Source: Metellina segmentata (lineage: Eukaryota > Arthropoda > Arachnida > Araneae > Tetragnathidae). From it: 64,000 nt of DNA. Location of the stretch: the NCBI GenBank assembly GCA_947359465.1, contig OX375879.1, positions 88,759,578 to 88,823,577 on the forward strand, given 5' to 3'. Below are positions 59,225-64,000 of this stretch, piece by piece. The notes below the pieces were generated by a model. That model did not search any database, had not been told where the DNA came from, and worked only from the letters and a program-made list of their open reading frames with translations. Position 1 is the first letter of the stretch, and each line of letters opens with the position of its first letter. Position numbers and translations under genes: made by a program.

Positions 59225-59606
59225 GGTGAGCAGAATGCAAAGTCATGGAAACTTATCAAAAGCCTCTATAATGATCATCCTTTAAAAGAGAACCCGTTTT
59301 GGAGTTTGATGGTCACTTTCCTGATAATGGTAAAGCCCTACCGATATATTGGGTGTTTGTTATAGGAGGATCAACAGTTTAAATTTGATCAGGGTTGAAA
59401 AGGCTATAGAGAATGGTAGCGAGAATCTTGCTCATCATTTTCGTAATTCTATTTCGTGTAATCCTGTTCTCTGAGATAACTTCCATTCAGGAATTAGAAC
59501 TTGTGTTAAAGGATCTTAATCCTTCTAAATCTTCCGGACTTGATGGAATTAAAGAACGGATGCTCAGAAACCTTGGCTATGAGAGCAAACGAAATCTATT
59601 ATAAAT
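59225..59606 (+). pseudogene. LINE reverse transcriptase, N-terminal fragment
   Basis: The plus-strand peptide ELELVLKDLNPSKSSGLDGI, followed by KERMLRNLG, corresponds to the start of the RT domain of Jockey/I-like LINEs (the LK-x-LNPSKSPGPDGI block). Upstream, about 59225-59400, a region with LWKLIKSLYNDHP-like reading in a broken frame is the segment between endonuclease and RT. The catalytic blocks are missing. It is in the opposite direction to the LINE at 22-24 kb. Stops and frameshifts occur on both sides. Confidence 0.75.
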
Positions 59607-60406
59607 TGTTAACCAGTCCCGGTATCGAGGAATAATCTGTACGAAATGAGAAAAATCTTTGTGATTACTTCAATAAGAAAGCCAAATGAACTATTTGACT
59701 CGTATGAGACTACAGGTCTCGATATTTGGTTAGTATATCATGTAAACAAAATTAATAAAAATAATATAAATATTTTAAACTTATATTTTCTCTTTAGTAA
59801 TTTTCCTAATTTCCCAATTAATTCCCGATGCGTTGTGATGTTCCATATTAAGTGATGTACCTAGAATGAGAACTTACCCAATATATTCATAAAGAACATT
59901 ATACTAATATGTTATTATTAACTAACACATACCGCTTGTTAATACCTTATGTTTATATTTAAATCAACTTTAAGATTTTTAAATAGCTTGTGTGAAAACT
60001 AAATGTTAGAAAAGGTAAATTCGTGCAAAAAAGTTCAAAATGTTTTTACTATGATCAATACTTATTTTAATATTTTTTACCAAATGGATAAAAATGTGAG
60101 GTCGCGACAAGCTATCAGTAAAAATGAATTGCTTTTGTCCAATTCTCATCCAAAAGGCATTTTCTGTCTAACTAAATGTAGGTGGTGGTAGTTTTCAGAA
60201 GCAAAAACGAATTTCCAAAACGTTTTCCAAATGTAACGTCATGTGACTTGGTTTTCTAATATGATTTCAGCCAATAATAATCTCTTATAAAAATTCCACA
60301 GAACGAATCCTGCATTGATGCATAGTAACATAGGTTAACAGATGGACTTAAATTTATCGCTGTTAAAGAGAAATAGATGAATCAAAATCTAATCCATATT
60401 TTTCAA
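59607..60406. other. No recognisable feature
   Basis: AT-rich, without supported elements. Confidence 0.45.
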
Positions 60407-60665
60407 TCAACGGAATAGGTGATTGCCTGGAGTTTTAATGACATTCCTGAAAATATTGGTGAAGTTGTCAGCTGAGAGCAAATATTCGATCTCTTCCGAT
60501 ATTCGCAAGTGTTTGAGGCACGTTTCGAAAGGGATCGAAGGTTCAAGTTGCCACACAACCGTGGTTGAAACAATCCCTCGTGGAAAATACCTCAGATTAT
60601 TTTGTGAACACCCGCAGTCGTTAAATCTTCTAATTGGGGCGTAGCCAACGGATACATTTTCCCAT
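60407..60665 (-). CDS. Candidate coding exon, unknown product
   Basis: Unrecognised. The minus-strand frame (GYAPIRRFNDCGCSQNNLRY ... ISEEIEYLLSADNFTNIFRN) has balanced composition and more GC than its surroundings. It opens just after a possible splice acceptor (TTAAATGCAG, ending at 60666) and ends in TGA at 60407. If real it could be a terminal exon, or a relic of a gene or mobile element. Points against it: no AATAAA was seen within 100 bp downstream, no clear family motif, and the opposite strand is also open (60423-60644, 73 codons). No signal peptide or membrane helix. Confidence 0.25.
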
Positions 60666-60689
60666 CTGCATTTAATGCTTATCACCGAG

Positions 60690-61482
60690 GAGCAATAAAC
60701 TAAATCTTTCCATAAGTGAAGCCTGTGTATATTCCTCTGTACATCTTCTTTTTAGTCAATCTCATTACTAGCAATAAAAATGTTCTGGAATCCATCCACT
60801 TCTAGGTACTTGAATTCTTTGTATCTTTTTAATGACAGGGGGAAATTATGTAAAAGTCAGAAGAGTTGCGTTTCCTACCTTGTAAAAAACTTATCAAGAA
60901 AATAAAATGCGCTGTTTGCGGTATTAAATGTCACTTGTAACATTATATATTACGATAATATTGCTATAAGTATAAAACAGCCATAATGTACCTATGGTCT
61001 TGTATTTTATGCCTCATAGGAATAAATGTCATCACTCTGTAATATTTGGAGTTGATAAAATAGTTCGATAAGTGATAGATGGTAAGTTACCGATTAGTGC
61101 TTCGAGCTAAAAATGGTTGCGTTGATCTAGAAGTTCTCGACGTAATAAGCTGCACAAATTTCATGACGGCAGAGCATTCGAGAGTTTTCGTTATTTCAGG
61201 CAGAGTATTAAATATAGCTAAGATTTAAATAGTAACATATCATATTTAGAAATACTTTATTCGAAGTCTTCATTCGTGCATAAACATATTACGCGGTAAA
61301 GAGATTCCCGCCTCTTTTCAGAAAAAGGATTTTGTCACTTCTTGCCAAATGTCACTTGATCAACCATGCATGTATGATCACATGACAGTTGACAATGAAT
61401 AATAAAAGGCCCATATGAGCACTATCTTCTATTGCTGCAATTATGTGCTCTATGTTCCTTGCTCTCCGCGTCCTTTCTTCCT
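60690..61482. other. No recognisable feature
   Basis: AT-rich; no supported element. Confidence 0.45.
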
Positions 61483-62208
61483 TTAAGGGGGTCCGGGACA
61501 CATTGAAAATTATTTTTTATTAATTAATTTAGAATTTTTAATTTTTTTGTACTAATTACCCATCTAACTAATAAGCAAAATCACAAAAAAAATTCCAAAA
61601 GATTTTTTAAAATTTTAAATTAAAATTTTTTGAAAAAAAGAGGGGTTATTCTAAATTGCTAAAACTCAAAATATTCTTGATCCATTTTCAAAATTCTTGC
61701 AGTAAATTATTCACCAATTTATAAACTTTAATTTTGATTCAGCAATTTAAAAAATATTAATTTAATAAAAAATATTTGAATGAAAAATTTTGAAAATTTG
61801 AAGGTACTTTTTTTTTAAAAGTCATATTTTTAAAAGTAAATATTTGTTTCAAATTTGCTGAATCAAAATTAAAGTATAATGTTTGAAAACGATATATTAC
61901 AAATTTCAACCCTTAAACTTTATCGGTTTTTGACTTATAGCAATTTGAATACAGGAAATCTTGAAAAAATGTATCAGGTAGAAAAACGCATTTAAAGTTT
62001 TAAAGACAAATGTTGTTGCCATGACAACAACTGTCAAGAGTGTTAGATTTTCAAAACAACGCACCACAAAACTTATTATATCTCTAGTTCTAATTAAGAT
62101 AGAAATATGATTTAGACGTCATTTTAAGCAGAAAAACACAGAAAATTTCTTTAAATAATAAAAAACATTTCGAAAATTTGACGATTTTTGTGTCCCGGAC
62201 CCCCTTAA
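61483..62208. mobile_element. Foldback MITE with GGGGGTCCGGGACAC ends
   Basis: TTAAGGGGGTCCGGGACAC (61483-61501) is exactly inverted at 62190-62208. Both TTAA-duplication (piggyBac-type) and TA-duplication (with AGGGGG ends) readings are possible because the flanks are symmetrical. A second inverted pair inside, ACTTTAATTTTGATTCAGCA (about 61725) against its complement (about 61855), makes a smaller stem around roughly 100 bp. No coding capacity in 726 bp. Confidence 0.9.
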
Positions 62209-62861
62209 ACTACAAAAAATCTATATATCCGCATTTTGCAATCTACTGTTAAACAAATACAATACATATTATTGCTACAAATAACGTCAGGTAAGTCACA
62301 ACTCTGTGCAAATAGAAAATAATTGGAACCAACATGTAATCGTAATAGGTGCATTAGGTATTTTTACTGAGAGGTTTTAGTTGTATACACCACACACACA
62401 ATCTAAAGCCATGTTTCTCTATTTCATTTACTCCAATCCTACTATACATCTCAAAAACGGCTTAAGAGTATTAGGGATAATTGACAGGCTGTTCTAAGTC
62501 CTTAAGAATTAAAACACAAGCAATGAAGATAGCTTAAAGCGATAAATTTAAGATATGTCTTGTGTCTGTTGTACCAAAATGTCTCGGTAAAGGTACTGAT
62601 ACGAGGCTGGAAGAAAGTTCAAAATAACTGTAATAAAACTGTTTATTATTTTTATTTCACGTCTTTGCTTTCTTTATTTTCCTTTTCATTCTTCAATTTA
62701 ATTAGAATATATACATACGCATACACATACCTATACATATTCAATTCCTACGTTTTATGTTATTAATTCTAAATTAGAAAACAGTTCAATCGAGTAATAA
62801 TTCTAAAATTTAATGTTTAGTAGCTCAACATTGCTAGGTGTGAGTAATTTGTTTTAGCATA
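62209..62861. other. No recognisable feature
   Basis: AT-rich spacer; no supported element. Confidence 0.45.
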
Positions 62862-63100
62862 TCGCACCCCGGCAAGAAAAGTGACACAAGTCAAAAAATA
62901 CAAATTTTGATGTTATGTCATTGAAAAATATGTATGAGGTGCCTCAGCGCGTTATATTACTATTCTATAGAATATAATGAAAGTGACCACCATAAATACT
63001 TATCTAAAATTTAAAAGAAGCTTATACTATTTCCATCTAAGTTTGATGTTTCTCAAATTCTGCAATTTTGGGCTGTGTCCCTTTTCTTGTCGGGGTGCGA
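62862..63100. mobile_element. TA-flanked MITE, family M2, copy 2
   Basis: Same inverted ends as the copy at 21638: TCGCACCCCGGCAAGAAAAG at left and, reverse-complemented, TCGCACCCCGACAAGAAAAG at right, each next to TA. The body matches the first copy through TATGTATGAGGTGCC and CAGCGYGTTWTATTA to GATGTTTCTCAAATTC, with a deletion of about 19 bp. 239 bp. Confidence 0.93.
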
Positions 63101-63102
63101 TA

Positions 63103-64000
63103 TACCTTCTCAAAAAAAGCTACAAAACTCAAAATAATTTTTCATAAGAGCGCCATAAAGATTGAAAATCTTAAGCATATTTTGTTTTGAAATTAATATA
63201 TATATACCTCGTTCAAACTGTTATTAGATACAGTTTATGGATATTTTGATTTAATTTCCTTTGTTCGAATTTAATAAAATCATTTCTCCTCTTCGATAAA
63301 AACCCTATTTAGAGTTGTGTCACTTTTTTCGAAAATGTATGATTATAAGCGTATAGTAAAATGTTTCTACTCAACTGAAATCTGATGTTACAATATTACG
63401 TTTCTTTTCATTTATTTTCTTTTCATAACCACTACTACTAGGTTGATCTACAAAATCAGTGGCTGTTAATTAGTGTCTGATTCATTGTCCTCACAATTAT
63501 TTTATCGTTTTTTTTTTTAAGATATGAATGGTATGATTATCTGCATTACTTTTTAATTACATTATAAGATTTGGTAAACACAGCGATATTTTAAGCATCT
63601 TTTATGAGTAAATATAATTTGTTACAGTAATTTTAAAGATTTAAATAGTTACGATTTTTGTCATTCGGTTTAAACTCGATAGACGGCTTCTGCCAAACTA
63701 AATGTAGGTTGCAGTAGTGTTTGTTTTCTAGTTCATATTCCGAACGTTACGTCAGTTGCTTTATTTTTCGAATACGATTTCTGCATTTTGCAAATACAAA
63801 TACTAAACATTCAGAATTGCTATGTGATAGCTGATTGATTAACACCAATTAGATCAAACAGCAAAAATTGCAATAAACTATATTTTAAGGTACAGCAATA
63901 TGCATCATGAAAAAGTATTTGGGTAATAGAAGTAAAAAAAAACCTTTTCCATCTGATGTGTTTGCTTATGCAGAAAATCAAATCTCACTCTTGGAATTAT
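63103..64000. other. No recognisable feature
   Basis: AT-rich. GAGTTGTGTCACTTTTTTCG at 63313 recalls one end of the M2 MITE but has no partner. Confidence 0.45.

Overview
This window is AT-rich (about two thirds A+T) eukaryotic DNA and reads as intergenic or intronic sequence packed with transposon remains. I found no intact host protein gene, no rRNA and no functional tRNA gene. The longest open frames lie in transposases, reverse transcriptase, SINEs or tandem repeats whose period is a multiple of three. The mix of Tc1, mariner, pogo, Helitron, tRNA-derived SINEs and LINEs with an RNase H domain fits an arthropod. A spider is my best guess, because the LINE and transposase peptides resemble families I associate with orb-weaver genomes; that is an impression from memory, not a search result.

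Layout. 0-5 kb: a Harbinger-like MITE with TTA target duplication (77-529), a pair of direct repeats (2.9 and 3.4 kb) and a hAT-like foldback element with an 8-bp target duplication (3645-4276). 5-9 kb: two copies of a TTAA-flanked MITE, a LINE RNase H remnant, and a tRNA-derived SINE inserted in a 164-bp tandem repeat. 11-13 kb: an internally deleted mariner carrying a Ty3/gypsy-like insert, then a 14-bp minisatellite and a long (TA)n tract. 13.5-18 kb: a Tc1 element with identical 35-bp ends but a broken gene, and a pogo/Tigger-like element with iterated subterminal motifs. 19.5-24 kb: a 212-bp tandem repeat interrupted by a SINE piece, a TA-flanked MITE and a 5'-truncated LINE. 25.9-29.2 kb: a long inverted repeat and a 31-bp array. 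30-45 kb: SINE fragments, a second Tc1 lineage, a second pogo-like non-autonomous element, a Helitron and a SINE nested in a TTAA MITE. 46-51 kb: an 87-bp array split by a Helitron, a 63-bp array and another SINE. 52-64 kb: two further Tc1 remnants, a decayed 200-bp array, a 39-bp minisatellite, a 45-bp amplification of the TTAA MITE, a LINE RT fragment, a GGGGGTCC-ended foldback MITE and the second copy of the TA-flanked MITE.

The elements do not form a pathway. They record a history: several insertions are nested and can be ordered in time (retroelement in mariner, SINE in MITE, Helitron in satellite, SINEs in tandem repeats). Three minisatellites have evolved by copying blocks of two or three units. 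The shared 3' module of the SINE family, joined to different tRNA-like heads, and the TTAA MITE family with its palindromic core are the best candidates for undescribed families.
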